A stretch of DNA of 24,270 nt from Streptomyces griseus subsp. griseus (GCF_000720255.1 NZ_JOJE01000070.1:1-24270); one strand, 5' to 3'. Positions 6,538-14,202 are shown, counted from the first letter of the stretch. Notes: a model not told the origin generated them from the sequence alone. A program made the numbers and translations.

Positions 6538-7338
6538 CTACTCCCCCGGCCACTCCGGCTTCCGCTTCTCGTTGAACGCCGCCACCCCCTCCGCCCGGTC
6601 CCCCGAGAACGCCACCGACCGCCACGCCGCGTCCTCGACCTCGAGACCGGCCCGCAGGTCCAGCCCCTGCCCGAGCCGCAGCGCCCGCTTCGCCGCCCGC
6701 AGGCCCACCGGGGAGTTCCCCGCGATACGGGTCGCCATGGCCAGCGCCTCCTCCCGGTCCCGCCCCTCCTCGACCAGGACGTCCACGAGCCCCAGCTCCC
6801 GCGCCTCACCCGCCTCCACGCGCCGCGCCGTGAAGACCAGCTCGGCCGCCCGCGCCGCCCCGATCCGCCGCGGCAGCAGCTGCGTACCACCGCCACCGGG
6901 GATGACGCCCACGGACACCTCGGGCAGCCCCACCACGGCCGTACGGTCGGCCACGATCACGTCGCACGCCAGCGCCAGCTCGAACCCGCCCCCCAACGCG
7001 AACCCGTGCACCGCGGCGACCGTCGGCACGGGGATCTCCAGCACCCCGGTGTACGCCCCACGCGTCACCGGCCGCTGCCGGACCAGCTCGGCGTCGCTGA
7101 AGGAGTTGCGCTCCTTCAGATCCGCCCCGACGCAGAACGCCCGCTCGTGCGTCGACGTCAGCACCACGACCCGTACGTCCCGGTCCTCGCCCAGCGCCGC
7201 GCACGCCGCGGCGATGGAGCGGGCCATCCCGGTGGAGACGGCGTTCATGGCCTTGGGCCGGTCGAGGGCGAGTTCCGCCACATGCCCGTCCCCGTGCCGC
7301 CGCAAGAGGACGAACTCCCCGAACCGCTCCTCACTCAT
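6538..7338 (-). CDS. Enoyl-CoA hydratase/isomerase family protein
   Basis: A 266-residue crotonase-fold enzyme, probably hydrating or isomerising an enoyl-CoA in fatty-acid or amino-acid breakdown; the exact acyl substrate is not evident. Oxyanion-hole segments AFCVGADLKE (about 85-95) and HGFALGGGFELALACD (about 120-135) are present. Both Glu positions used by true hydratases are kept: one in GGGFELA, the other in LPEVSVGVIPGGGGTQ. The C-terminal AAFNEKRKPEW helix is typical. The ATG at 7338 is chosen because GGGAGGG lies just upstream; an in-frame TTG further up overlaps the putative operator. Two GTTAAC sites upstream suggest control by a repressor. Confidence 0.92.
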   Translation of the reverse strand: MSEERFGEFVLLRRHGDGHVAELALDRPKAMNAVSTGMARSIAAACAALGEDRDVRVVVLTSTHERAFCVGADLKERNSFSDAELVRQRPVTRGAYTGVLEIPVPTVAAVHGFALGGGFELALACDVIVADRTAVVGLPEVSVGVIPGGGGTQLLPRRIGAARAAELVFTARRVEAGEARELGLVDVLVEEGRDREEALAMATRIAGNSPVGLRAAKRALRLGQGLDLRAGLEVEDAAWRSVAFSGDRAEGVAAFNEKRKPEWPGE

Positions 7339-7350
7339 GACACCCTCCCG

Positions 7351-7366
7351 GTTAACGACGGTTAAC
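7351..7366. promoter_or_regulatory. Paired GTTAAC operator-like sites upstream of the crotonase gene
   Basis: Two perfect GTTAAC palindromes (7351-7356 and 7361-7366) are spaced 10 bp centre to centre, one helical turn, immediately upstream of the ribosome binding site of the enoyl-CoA hydratase gene. AT-rich symmetric sites are rare in this DNA, so a transcription-factor operator is likely. Confidence 0.5.
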
Positions 7367-7516
7367 AACTGCGCCGTGCCCGATCATCGCAGCACCGACC
7401 CCCGCGAGGAAAGAGCGGCACCCCACCCACCCGCCGGTTCCTTCCTCAGCGGCCGACAACCCGTTCGAGTGACATCCCGCCCATCTCCCATCCCAAGCCC
7501 CACAGGAGCGCATAGC

Positions 7517-7529
7517 GTGCGCTCCGCAC
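7517..7529. repeat. Small inverted repeat upstream of the proline-rich membrane protein
   Basis: GTGCG-CTC-CGCAC (extendable by one pair to 7516/7530) sits about 50 nt before the ATG at 7577 and partly overlaps TAGCGT (7513-7518), a possible -10. A second short one, GGCGC-GA-GCGCC, follows. These could be a leader hairpin or operator. Confidence 0.3.
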
Positions 7530-7576
7530 GGCGCATGGGGGCGCGAGCGCCTCGGGGAGGGATCAGAGGGATCACG

Positions 7577-8272
7577 ATGACGCACACCGAAGACGGCCTG
7601 GACGTACAGGACAGCTGGGTACCGTGGGTGCCCCGAGTGCGCGGCCGTCATCGTCGCCCCCGCCCGCGCAAGGTCATGCTCGCCGTCGGCGGCCTCGCCC
7701 TGGCCGCCGGCGTACTGGGCCTCGTACGCGTCGCGCCGGACTCCGGCGTCGCCGGCCTCGGCACCGCTGAGGCCGAGCCCAGCCCCGACCTGGCCCCCGG
7801 CACGGGACCGGACACGGAGACCGGACGGTCGGCCAACACGGCCGCCACCCTCTCGGACGCCCCCGAGCCGAGCCCTTCAGCCGCCTCCGCCATGGGCGGT
7901 TCCGACAGCGCGCAGGCCCCGGCCGCCGGCCGGGCCCGCACTCCGTACGCAAGCACCACCCCGCCGCCGGGTCAGGCCCGCGGCAACCCCGGCGCACCGA
8001 CCGCCGCAGCCGTTCCCGCCGCACCCGCCGCGTCCCTTCGGTCCGCGCCCCCGCCGAGCCCGGCCACCGCGCAACCCACGCCTCCCGCGCCCGCACCGTC
8101 CCGGGCCACCACCCCACCCCCCGGCCCCCATCCGAACGAGCCGAACGAGCCGAACGAGCCGGACGAGCCGGACGAGCCGGAGGGGCCTGGCGGGTCGGGG
8201 CCGGGCAGCGGGGACGTCTGCGTCCCGGTCATCGGCCTGTGCCTGAACCCACTGAAGGGCACCGTCCACTGA
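7577..8272 (+). CDS. Proline-rich single-pass membrane protein, unknown function
   Basis: The 231-residue protein has a basic cytoplasmic N-terminus (RVRGRHRRPRPRK, about 20-32) and one membrane helix (about 33-52). A long disordered Pro/Ala/Ser/Thr-rich extracellular region (55-215) follows, with a run of NEP/DEP triplets (about 190-208). The protein ends in a short conserved-looking GDVCVPVIGLCLNPLKGTVH, whose two Cys could pair. This is the layout of a surface-exposed stalk with a small C-terminal head; no enzyme domain is visible. The ATG at 7577 has GAGGG 7 nt upstream. The reading frame stays open far upstream (to about 6380) only because GC-rich DNA lacks stops; that part is antisense to the crotonase gene and is not coding. 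Confidence 0.75.
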   Translation: MTHTEDGLDVQDSWVPWVPRVRGRHRRPRPRKVMLAVGGLALAAGVLGLVRVAPDSGVAGLGTAEAEPSPDLAPGTGPDTETGRSANTAATLSDAPEPSPSAASAMGGSDSAQAPAAGRARTPYASTTPPPGQARGNPGAPTAAAVPAAPAASLRSAPPPSPATAQPTPPAPAPSRATTPPPGPHPNEPNEPNEPDEPDEPEGPGGSGPGSGDVCVPVIGLCLNPLKGTVH

Positions 8273-8294
8273 GCGCGCGAGGCGAGCGAGCGGG

Positions 8295-9425
8295 CTACGC
8301 GTTCCCGACGGGCCTGCGCCGCAGCAGCCAGGGCTCGACCACGCCGAGTCCACGCACCGGCCGCTGCCAGGTCGGCTGGAGCGCGAAGCGGTACGTCGGC
8401 GGCTCCTCGCCCTCCTTCTCGGCGGTGGCCGCCTCCTCCGCCGCCGCGGTCTCGGAGGCCGGCGCCTCCCGGGTGCGGATCAGCTCCTCGGCGAAGGCGC
8501 TGTCGACGAGGACGGCATCACGCGGCGCTATCGACGTCAACCGGGAGGCGAGGTTCACCGTCGTTCCGAAGACATCACCCATCCGGGTGGTCACCGTGCC
8601 GAACGCCATGCCGACGCGGAGCTCCGGCATCGTCTCGTCGTTGGCCATCGTCTCGATGAGCCGCAGCCCGATCTCGGCGGCGATCCCGGCGTCGTCGGCG
8701 GCGTACAGGACCTCGTCGCCAAGTGTCTTGATGAGCCGTCCCCCGTGCGCGGCGACCAGGTCGGCGGCCGTGGTCTCGAACGCCTCGACGAGTTCGCCGA
8801 GCTCCTCCTCCTCCATACGGCGGGTCAGCCGCGTGAACCCGACGAGGTCGGCGAAGCCGACGGCGAGGCGCCTGTCGACCATCTCCTCGTCATCGGCGGC
8901 CTGGACGACCCGGCCCGCCGAGGCCGCGAGCTGGCGGCGCCAGACGTAGACGAGGAACTCCTCGAGCTCCGGCAGCAGCAGCTCGACGATGGGATACGTG
9001 ACCTCGGTGCGGGTCATGCCGGGCTCGGGCGGCTCGGTCAGGCCCTCCAGGAAGGAGTCGATCTGCCACTCCGCCAGGCGGGCGGTGGTCTGGCCGGTCG
9101 ACCGTGCCACCTGCACGGCCATCGCCTCGCTGAGCAGTCCCGCTTCGACAAGACCGGAGAGGCGGCGCAGGGCGAGTACGTCGGCCTCCGTGAGGGCCCT
9201 GGCCTGGCCGATGTCGGCGAAGCCCATGGCACGCCAGAAGCGGGTGGCGAGCTCGACGGAGACGCCGGCGCTGCGGGCCGCCTGGAAAGGCGTGTAGCGC
9301 CGCTCCGCTCCCAGGATGAGCTGTTCGAGGCGGAGCGCGAGGGGGTCCTCGTCGTTCTCGGTGCTCTCGGTGCCGTCGGGCGCTGGGTTCTGACCCATGC
9401 CGGAGCCCGTGTCGTCGACGGTCAC
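8295..9425 (-). CDS. cya: Class III adenylate cyclase
   Basis: Makes cAMP from ATP; in Streptomyces coelicolor cya is needed for normal germination and development. The 376-residue soluble protein has an N-terminal region (about 25-170) with a helix-turn-helix-like YTPFQAARSAGVSVELATRFWRAMG part, and a cyclase homology domain (about 185-345). Catalytic residues are visible. Metal Asp lies in VGFADLVGFTRL (D193) and in IKTLGDEV (D237). The adenine-recognising Lys is K233, and the transition-state Asn and Arg are in TTVNLASRL (N291, R295). An Ala/Glu-rich linker (315-340) precedes the conserved C-terminus VRGLGVVEPWLLRRR. GTG start at 9425 with AAGGG 8 nt upstream. It converges on the proline-rich membrane gene with a 22-nt gap. 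Confidence 0.95.
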   Translation of the reverse strand: MTVDDTGSGMGQNPAPDGTESTENDEDPLALRLEQLILGAERRYTPFQAARSAGVSVELATRFWRAMGFADIGQARALTEADVLALRRLSGLVEAGLLSEAMAVQVARSTGQTTARLAEWQIDSFLEGLTEPPEPGMTRTEVTYPIVELLLPELEEFLVYVWRRQLAASAGRVVQAADDEEMVDRRLAVGFADLVGFTRLTRRMEEEELGELVEAFETTAADLVAAHGGRLIKTLGDEVLYAADDAGIAAEIGLRLIETMANDETMPELRVGMAFGTVTTRMGDVFGTTVNLASRLTSIAPRDAVLVDSAFAEELIRTREAPASETAAAEEAATAEKEGEEPPTYRFALQPTWQRPVRGLGVVEPWLLRRRPVGNA

Positions 9426-9545
9426 GCCTGCTGCCCTTCCGATCTGCCGCGGTCAGGTATCGACCGGCCTCAACTCTACGGCAGGTGTGCGCCAGCTCAC
9501 TCCGTGAGGTCCGGCCGAGGATGCGGTCTCGTCTCTCCTGAGGTC

Positions 9546-9572
9546 ACCGGCGTGGGCGTGGGCGCCCCCGGT
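9546..9572 (-). terminator. Hairpin downstream of the biotin ligase gene
   Basis: ACCGG...CCGGT outer pairs and GGGCG-TGGG-CGCCC inner pairs (10 bp in total, one 3-nt bulge) lie 30 nt past the birA stop codon on the minus strand. Confidence 0.5.
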
Positions 9573-9601
9573 ATGTGCTCAGCCCCGCCGCCACAGCACC
9601 C

Positions 9602-10468
9602 TCACGCCGGCCGAAGGTGCACGATGTCCCCCGCCCCCACCGGCTCCTGCACGCCCTCCTCCGTGGCGATCACGAGCCTGCCGTCACCGTCGACGGCCAC
9701 CGCCTCCCCCACCAGGGCACGGTCCCCGGGCAGCTCGGCCCGCACGACGCGCCCCAGCGTCGAGCAGCCCGCCGCGTACGTCTCCTGGAGGCCGCTCGTC
9801 GCCGGATCGCCCCCTGCGTCCCGCCACCGCCCGTACCAGTCCTCCAGGGACCGCAGCACGGCCCGCAGCAGCGGGTCCCGGTCCGTGTTCACCGCACCGG
9901 CGAGCGCCAGGGAGCCGGCCTGGGGGACCGGCAGTTCCTCGGCCCGGAGACTGACGTTGATGCCGACGCCGATGACGACCCCGTCCTCACCGGCCCGCTC
10001 GGCGAGGATCCCGCCCGTCTTCCGCTCCTCGCCGCCGACACCGACCATGAGGTCGTTAGGCCATTTGAGTGACGTGTCGACGCCCGCCGCCCGCGACAGC
10101 CCCGTGGCGACGGCGACCCCGGTGAGCAGCGGCAGCCAGCCCCAGCGGGCCACCGGAACCCCGGTGGGCTTGAGCAGCACCGAGAAGAACAGGCCCGATC
10201 TCGCCGGCGCCGTCCACTGCCGTTCCAGCCGCCCCCGCCCGGCCGTCTGCTCCTCGGCGACGAGGACCGCGCCCTCCGTCACCTTGCCCTGGTCCGCCAG
10301 GGCCACCAGGTCGGAGTTGGTGGAGCCGGTGCTCCGGACGAGCTGGACGTCGGACCACAGGCCCCCCTCCCGCACGAGCCCCCGCCGCAGCGCCGCTGCG
10401 TTGAGGGGCGGACGGTCCAGGTCGGACCAACGGCTGCTGTTGTCGTCTGAGGCATCTCGCGGCGTCAT
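9602..10468 (-). CDS. birA: Biotin--[acetyl-CoA-carboxylase] ligase, monofunctional
   Basis: Activates biotin with ATP and transfers it to a lysine of biotin carboxyl carrier proteins; the obvious local target is the carrier domain of the biotin carboxylase at 14203-15975. The 288-residue protein shows the ligase signature GRGRLERQWTAP (GRGR at 77-80), STNSDL before it, KWPNDL (135-139) and KTGGIL (150 onward). A small C-terminal beta domain ends GDIVHLRPA. The N-terminus is only about 35 residues before the catalytic domain, with no winged-helix DNA-binding domain, so it is a ligase only and not a biotin repressor. ATG 10468 is preceded by TAGGGT ending 7 nt upstream; the in-frame extension to 10702 crosses the divergent pccB promoter and start and is not real. 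Confidence 0.95.
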   Translation of the reverse strand: MTPRDASDDNSSRWSDLDRPPLNAAALRRGLVREGGLWSDVQLVRSTGSTNSDLVALADQGKVTEGAVLVAEEQTAGRGRLERQWTAPARSGLFFSVLLKPTGVPVARWGWLPLLTGVAVATGLSRAAGVDTSLKWPNDLMVGVGGEERKTGGILAERAGEDGVVIGVGINVSLRAEELPVPQAGSLALAGAVNTDRDPLLRAVLRSLEDWYGRWRDAGGDPATSGLQETYAAGCSTLGRVVRAELPGDRALVGEAVAVDGDGRLVIATEEGVQEPVGAGDIVHLRPA

Positions 10469-10475
10469 GCAAGCC

Positions 10476-10481
10476 ACCCTA
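10476..10481 (-). promoter_or_regulatory. -10 element TAGGGT for birA
   Basis: TAGGGT ends 7 nt before the birA ATG at 10468 on the minus strand, consistent with a leaderless transcript. No -35 match is seen; AGGG inside it could alternatively act as a ribosome binding site. Confidence 0.5.
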
Positions 10482-10506
10482 GGTGTGGCAAACGCCGCAC
10501 TGCCGA

Positions 10507-10533
10507 TTGACAAGCCCCCCACTACTCTACGGA
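10507..10533 (+). promoter_or_regulatory. Candidate pccB promoter
   Basis: A perfect TTGACA (10507-10512) lies in the birA-pccB divergent gap. The -10 is less certain: TACGGA (10528-10533) is 15 nt away. The resulting leader of about 40 nt carries GGGAG before the ATG at 10579. Confidence 0.45.
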
Positions 10534-10578
10534 TGAGTAACCGTCCCCCCTTTTGAGCAGGCAGGGAGCCGCATCCCG

Positions 10579-12201
10579 ATGTCCGAGCCGGAAGAGCGTA
10601 ACGAGATCCAAGAGACCCCAGGGATCGACATCCACACGACCGCGGGCAAGCTCGCGGATCTCCAGCGCCGCATCGAGGAAGCGACGCACGCCGGCTCCGC
10701 ACGCGCCGTCGAGAAGCAGCACGCCAAGGGCAAGTTGACGGCCCGTGAGCGGATCGAGCTGCTGCTCGACGAGGGCTCCTTCGTGGAACTCGACGAGTTC
10801 GCCCGGCACCGCTCCACCAACTTCGGCCTCGACAAGAACCGCCCGTACGGGGACGGGGTCGTGACCGGGTACGGGACCGTGGACGGCCGCCCGGTCGCCG
10901 TGTTCTCCCAGGACTTCACCGTCTTCGGCGGCGCGCTCGGCGAGGTCTACGGCCAGAAGATCGTCAAGGTGATGGACTTCGCGCTGAAGACCGGCTGCCC
11001 GGTCATCGGCATCAACGACTCCGGTGGCGCGCGGATCCAGGAGGGCGTCGCCTCCCTCGGCGCGTACGGCGAGATCTTCCGCCGCAACACCCACGCCTCC
11101 GGTGTGATCCCGCAGATCAGCCTGGTCGTCGGGCCCTGCGCGGGCGGCGCGGTCTACTCCCCCGCCATCACCGACTTCACGATCATGGTCGACCAGACCT
11201 CGCACATGTTCATCACCGGCCCCGACGTCATCAAGACGGTCACCGGCGAGGACGTCGGCTTCGAGGAGCTCGGCGGGGCGCGGACCCACAACTCCGCCTC
11301 CGGTGTGGCCCATCACATGGCGGGCGACGAGAAGGACGCCATCGAGTACGTCAAGCAGCTGCTGTCGTACCTGCCGTCGAACAACCTCAGCGAGGCCCCG
11401 GTCTTCGCGGAGGAGGCGGACCTCTCCCTGACCGACGAGGACCGCGAGCTGGACACGCTCGTCCCGGACAGCGCCAACCAGCCGTACGACATGCACACGG
11501 TGATCGAGCACATCCTCGACGACGCCGAGTTCTTCGAGACGCAGCCGCTGTTCGCGCCGAACATCCTCACCGGCTTCGGGCGGGTCGAGGGCCACCCGGT
11601 GGGCATCGTCGCCAACCAGCCGATGCAGTTCGCCGGGTGCCTCGACATCCAGGCGAGCGAGAAGGCCGCCCGGTTCGTGCGGACGTGCGACGCGTTCAAC
11701 GTCCCGGTCGTCACGTTCGTGGACGTGCCCGGCTTCCTGCCCGGCGTCGACCAGGAGCACGACGGCATCATCCGCCGCGGCGCCAAGCTGATCTACGCCT
11801 ACGCGGAGGCGACGGTCCCGCTGATCACCGTGATCACCCGGAAGGCGTTCGGCGGCGCGTACGACGTCATGGGTTCCAAGCACCTCGGCGCCGACCTCAA
11901 CCTGGCCTGGCCGACCGCCCAGATCGCGGTGATGGGTGCCCAGGGCGCGGTCAACATCCTGCACCGCCGGACGATCGCCGAGGCGGAGGCGAGCGGCGAG
12001 GACGTCGAGGTCGTGCGGGCGCGGCTCATCCAGGAGTACGAGGACACGCTGCTCAACCCGTACGTCGCCGCCGAGCGCGGGTACATCGACGCGGTGGTCA
12101 TGCCGTCCGACACGCGCCATCACGTCGTACGGGGTCTGCGTCAGCTGCGTACGAAGCGGGAATCCCTCCCTCCGAAGAAGCACGGCAACATCCCCCTCTA
12201 G
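10579..12201 (+). CDS. pccB: Propionyl-CoA carboxylase beta (carboxyltransferase) subunit
   Basis: Transfers CO2 from carboxybiotin to an acyl-CoA, giving methylmalonyl-CoA for odd-chain metabolism and polyketide precursors. The 540 residues contain two crotonase-type halves. The N-terminal half has the oxyanion segment [15 protein letters not shown] and [13 protein letters not shown]. The C-terminal half has [19 protein letters not shown] and [18 protein letters not shown]. Asp429 in GGAYDVMGS corresponds to the residue reported to separate propionyl-specific PccB (Asp) from the broader AccB (Ile) in S. coelicolor, so propionyl-CoA is the likely substrate. ATG 10579 follows GGGAG. It is followed after 15 nt by the epsilon subunit gene, with which it surely forms an operon, and works with the biotin carboxylase at 14203. 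Confidence 0.96.
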   Translation: MSEPEERNEIQETPGIDIHTTAGKLADLQRRIEEATHAGSARAVEKQHAKGKLTARERIELLLDEGSFVELDEFARHRSTNFGLDKNRPYGDGVVTGYGTVDGRPVAVFSQDFTVFGGALGEVYGQKIVKVMDFALKTGCPVIGINDSGGARIQEGVASLGAYGEIFRRNTHASGVIPQISLVVGPCAGGAVYSPAITDFTIMVDQTSHMFITGPDVIKTVTGEDVGFEELGGARTHNSASGVAHHMAGDEKDAIEYVKQLLSYLPSNNLSEAPVFAEEADLSLTDEDRELDTLVPDSANQPYDMHTVIEHILDDAEFFETQPLFAPNILTGFGRVEGHPVGIVANQPMQFAGCLDIQASEKAARFVRTCDAFNVPVVTFVDVPGFLPGVDQEHDGIIRRGAKLIYAYAEATVPLITVITRKAFGGAYDVMGSKHLGADLNLAWPTAQIAVMGAQGAVNILHRRTIAEAEASGEDVEVVRARLIQEYEDTLLNPYVAAERGYIDAVVMPSDTRHHVVRGLRQLRTKRESLPPKKHGNIPL

Positions 12202-12216
12202 CCCGCTGGAGCCAAG

Positions 12217-12426
12217 GTGACGATCAAGGTCGTACGGGGCAATCCGACCCCGGAGGAGTTGGCCGCCGCACTGGCGGTGGTGAGGGCCCGCGCCGCGGCG
12301 GTGGCAGCGACGCCGCCCGGCGCGGAAGGCCCCAAGGACGCGTGGTCCGACCCGTCGAGGATCGCCGGCCACCGCCTGCCCCAGCCAGGGCAGGCGTCCT
12401 GGGCCCGCACGTACTGGCCCGGATAG
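12217..12426 (+). CDS. pccE: Acyl-CoA carboxylase epsilon subunit
   Basis: The 69-residue protein begins MTIKVVRGNPTPEELAAAL and ends with a Trp-containing SWARTYWPG, the hallmarks of the small actinobacterial carboxylase epsilon subunits. These bind the carboxyltransferase and raise activity of the alpha-beta complex. The first strand plus helix is conserved; the middle (35-55) is a disordered Pro/Gly/Ala linker. GTG start at 12217 has GGAG 5 nt upstream and lies 15 nt after the pccB stop, so translation is probably coupled in one operon. Confidence 0.94.
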   Translation: MTIKVVRGNPTPEELAAALAVVRARAAAVAATPPGAEGPKDAWSDPSRIAGHRLPQPGQASWARTYWPG

Positions 12427-12441
12427 GAACGAGGTACTCCG

Positions 12442-12477
12442 GGGGCGCCGAATTGAGTACGCCTACTCAGGCGCCCC
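12442..12477 (+). repeat. Nested palindrome between pccE and the 45-aa membrane gene
   Basis: Outer arms GGGGCGCC (12442-12449) and GGCGCCCC (12470-12477) enclose an inner perfect palindrome TGAGTA-CGCC-TACTCA (12454-12469). As RNA it folds as one long hairpin, able to end the pccB-pccE transcript. As DNA the inner 16 bp looks like an operator centred about 43 nt before the next ATG. Confidence 0.6.
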
Positions 12478-12504
12478 TCCCCGGCCAGGCCGCACGCTGG
12501 TGCC

Positions 12505-12642
12505 ATGCTGTGGTCCGACCCCGAGAACGAGCCGCCCAAGGAACTGCGTGACATGCAGGAGATGTTGCGGCGGCTGGGGTTTCTCATAGCACTGGCGATG
12601 GTGCTCGCGATGATCGTCATCGGCGTGAGCACGGTGAGATGA
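12505..12642 (+). CDS. 45-residue single-pass membrane protein
   Basis: Begins [20 protein letters not shown] and ends with one hydrophobic helix (about 26-43) and TVR. The N-terminal 25 residues are charged and helix-forming, so the protein is probably a small inner-membrane protein with the N-terminus in the cytoplasm. Third codon positions are strongly G/C, and the gene fills the gap between pccE and maf exactly, which supports it being real. There is no Shine-Dalgarno sequence; CACGCT (one mismatch to TACGCT) ends 6 nt before the ATG. The TGAGTA/TACTCA palindrome is upstream. The function is unknown. Confidence 0.72.
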   Translation: MLWSDPENEPPKELRDMQEMLRRLGFLIALAMVLAMIVIGVSTVR

Positions 12643-12674
12643 GCCGGCGGGGTGAGCCGACCGGGCTACGTCGA

Positions 12675-12680
12675 TACGCT
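12675..12680 (+). promoter_or_regulatory. -10 element TACGCT for maf
   Basis: TACGCT, the same hexamer as before hutH, ends 6 nt before the maf ATG at 12687, with no ribosome binding site. GTGAGC lies near the -35 position but matches poorly. Confidence 0.5.
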
Positions 12681-12686
12681 GACCGC

Positions 12687-13307
12687 ATGACTGATCAGCC
12701 GCGCCGCCGACTCGTCCTCGCCTCCCAGTCACCCGCCCGGCTCGGCCTGCTGCGCCAGGCCGGACTCGATCCCGAGGTGATCGTGAGCGGCGTGGACGAG
12801 GACGCCCTCACCGCCCCCACCCCCGCCGAACTGGCTCTCGCCCTCGCCGAGGCGAAGGCCTCCGTCGTGGCCGCGAAGCCCGACGTCAAGGGCGCCCTGG
12901 TGATCGGTTGCGACTCGGTGCTCGACCTGGACGGCGAGGCCCTCGGCAAGCCGGCCGACGCCGAGGAGGCGACGGCCAGGTGGAAGTCGATGCGCGGGCG
13001 CGCCGGGACGCTCCAGACGGGGCACTGCGTCTGGGACACCGCGAGCGGACGGTACGCCTCCGCCACCGCCTCCACCGTCGTCCACTTCGGCGAGCCCACG
13101 GACGAGGAGATCGCCGCGTACGTCGCCTCGGGCGAGCCCCTCCACGTCGCCGGAGCCTTCACCCTCGACGGCCGCTCGGCCCCCTTCATCGACCGCATCG
13201 ACGGCGACCACGGCAATGTGATCGGCATCAGCCTGCCCCTGCTGCGACGACTGCTGGCGAACCTCGGCGTGGGCATCACCGACCTGTGGTCGCCGCGCGA
13301 GAAGTGA
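12687..13307 (+). CDS. maf: Maf-type nucleotide pyrophosphatase
   Basis: Hydrolyses non-canonical or excess nucleoside triphosphates to monophosphates, a house-cleaning role that has also been linked to division arrest. The 206-residue protein shows the N-terminal Maf motif [18 protein letters not shown], the acidic VSGVDEDAL, the substrate-binding GCDSVL strand (about 72-79) and the C-terminal [19 protein letters not shown]. The family is secure; whether dTTP/UTP or 7-methyl-GTP is preferred cannot be judged. The ATG at 12687 is chosen because TACGCT ends 6 nt upstream and the Maf motif starts right after it; the longer open frame overlaps the preceding small gene. The position next to the carboxylase genes is conserved in actinobacteria. 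Confidence 0.95.
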   Translation: MTDQPRRRLVLASQSPARLGLLRQAGLDPEVIVSGVDEDALTAPTPAELALALAEAKASVVAAKPDVKGALVIGCDSVLDLDGEALGKPADAEEATARWKSMRGRAGTLQTGHCVWDTASGRYASATASTVVHFGEPTDEEIAAYVASGEPLHVAGAFTLDGRSAPFIDRIDGDHGNVIGISLPLLRRLLANLGVGITDLWSPREK

Positions 13308-13311
13308 ACGG

Positions 13312-13337
13312 CTGACCCGGCCGGGGACGCGGGTCAG
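13312..13337. terminator. Short shared hairpin between maf and the 4-TM gene
   Basis: CTGACCCG (13312-13319) pairs perfectly with CGGGTCAG (13330-13337) between convergent genes. The right arm includes the TCA that is the stop codon of the minus-strand gene. It is a short stem with no U-run, so a weak call. Confidence 0.4.
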
Positions 13338-13825
13338 GACGCGCTGGGTGCCGGCGGGGGCGTGACCGGGGAGCCGCCGTCACCGCCCGGAGCGTCCTGG
13401 GGCTCGTCGGCGACGGGGCCCGGCCGGCGGTCGTACGTCATCAGCAGCAGCACGATGAGCGCCAGTACGACCACCATGAACAGGAACTGGGGCCAGCCCA
13501 GCAGGCCCCAGGCGAACGCGCCCAGGAGGCCGTGCACCACGGCCGCGCTGATCAGCAGGATGCGGCCGAAGCCGGCCGGGGGCCGGTTGCGCAGGGCCAC
13601 CAGCAGGGCCACCAGGCCGCAGAAGGCGAAGTAGAGGCCGAAGACGACTCCGCCGATCTTCGAGGACGTGGACATCACGTCCGGGTCGAGGCCGGCCAGC
13701 GACATGTCCTGCCGGTCGACGACCACCCCGAGGAACCAGTTCACCGCGGCGATGCCGAACGCCTCGCCGAAGAGCACGACTGCCACCACCCACGCCACCG
13801 GCCTGCGCACCACCGGTCCACCCAC
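13334..13825 (-). CDS. Small integral membrane protein with four helices
   Basis: The 163-residue product has four hydrophobic segments at about 10-32, 57-78, 86-107 and 112-130. A short extracytoplasmic loop contains DRQDMSLAGLDPDVMS, and the Pro/Gly/Asp-rich C-terminal tail (135-163) is cytoplasmic. There is no catalytic motif and no named family that I recognise; homologues sit at this position in other Streptomyces. The GTG at 13825 has no clear Shine-Dalgarno sequence; an internal GTG at residue 5 or 6 is possible. It is divergent from the biotin carboxylase gene across a 377-bp gap and converges on maf. Confidence 0.8.
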   Translation of the reverse strand: MGGPVVRRPVAWVVAVVLFGEAFGIAAVNWFLGVVVDRQDMSLAGLDPDVMSTSSKIGGVVFGLYFAFCGLVALLVALRNRPPAGFGRILLISAAVVHGLLGAFAWGLLGWPQFLFMVVVLALIVLLLMTYDRRPGPVADEPQDAPGGDGGSPVTPPPAPSAS

Positions 13826-14202
13826 TTCCGAGCTGTAGAGCCATTCGAGTGCTGTTCGAGCGAAGCTGCCGTCACCCCGCGTACGTTCGAGGCATCGCGA
13901 ACGCTACTAACCGGTAAACCGAGGGACAAGGGTTCTGCGGTGGTCAAAGAACCGTTGGGCCATTCGTAGGGACTCCACAAAGAAACACAGTGGCCCGCAG
14001 CACGCCTTCACAGAGACCTTGACCACATGGGAGGGCTAGGGTTTCGGGGAGGAGTCCGGCGTACCGAGGTGCGACATGGGCTTTCGCGGGTCGAGCGAGC
14101 CTCGTATCACGCTCCGTGTGGGCAAGCTCACCACTGGGGACGGGTCGTAGTGCCGTGTCGGCTGTCCCTAAACTCGGCTTGTTTCAAGGAGGGAGCCTCA
14201 TC
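13826..14202. other. Long divergent regulatory gap before accA2
   Basis: No gene is supported here. The stretch holds three TTCGAG direct repeats (13844, 13855, 13886), a CGGTAAACCG palindrome (13912-13921), TTGACC (14020s) without a matching -10, and TAAACT (14169-14174), a probable -10 about 30 nt before the accA2 start. The strong ribosome binding site AAGGAGG precedes the GTG at 14203. Confidence 0.6.
14169..14174 (+). promoter_or_regulatory. Candidate -10 TAAACT of accA2
   Basis: TAAACT fits TANNNT and would give a leader of roughly 20-25 nt containing AAGGAGG before the GTG at 14203. No -35 hexamer is recognisable. Confidence 0.4.

Noticed and set aside
6380..7576. N-terminal extension of the proline-rich membrane protein
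   Set aside because: The frame is open but antisense to a clear crotonase gene, and a ribosome binding site precedes the ATG at 7577.
10469..10702. Longer birA start
   Set aside because: The 78 extra codons cross the pccB promoter and start and encode a Cys/Arg/Gly-rich stretch unlike any biotin ligase N-terminus.
10522..12372. 616-codon open frame antisense to pccB
   Set aside because: It lies entirely over a certain gene; third-position GC bias of pccB removes stops from this frame. The translation is His/Arg/Val/Gly-rich with no domain.
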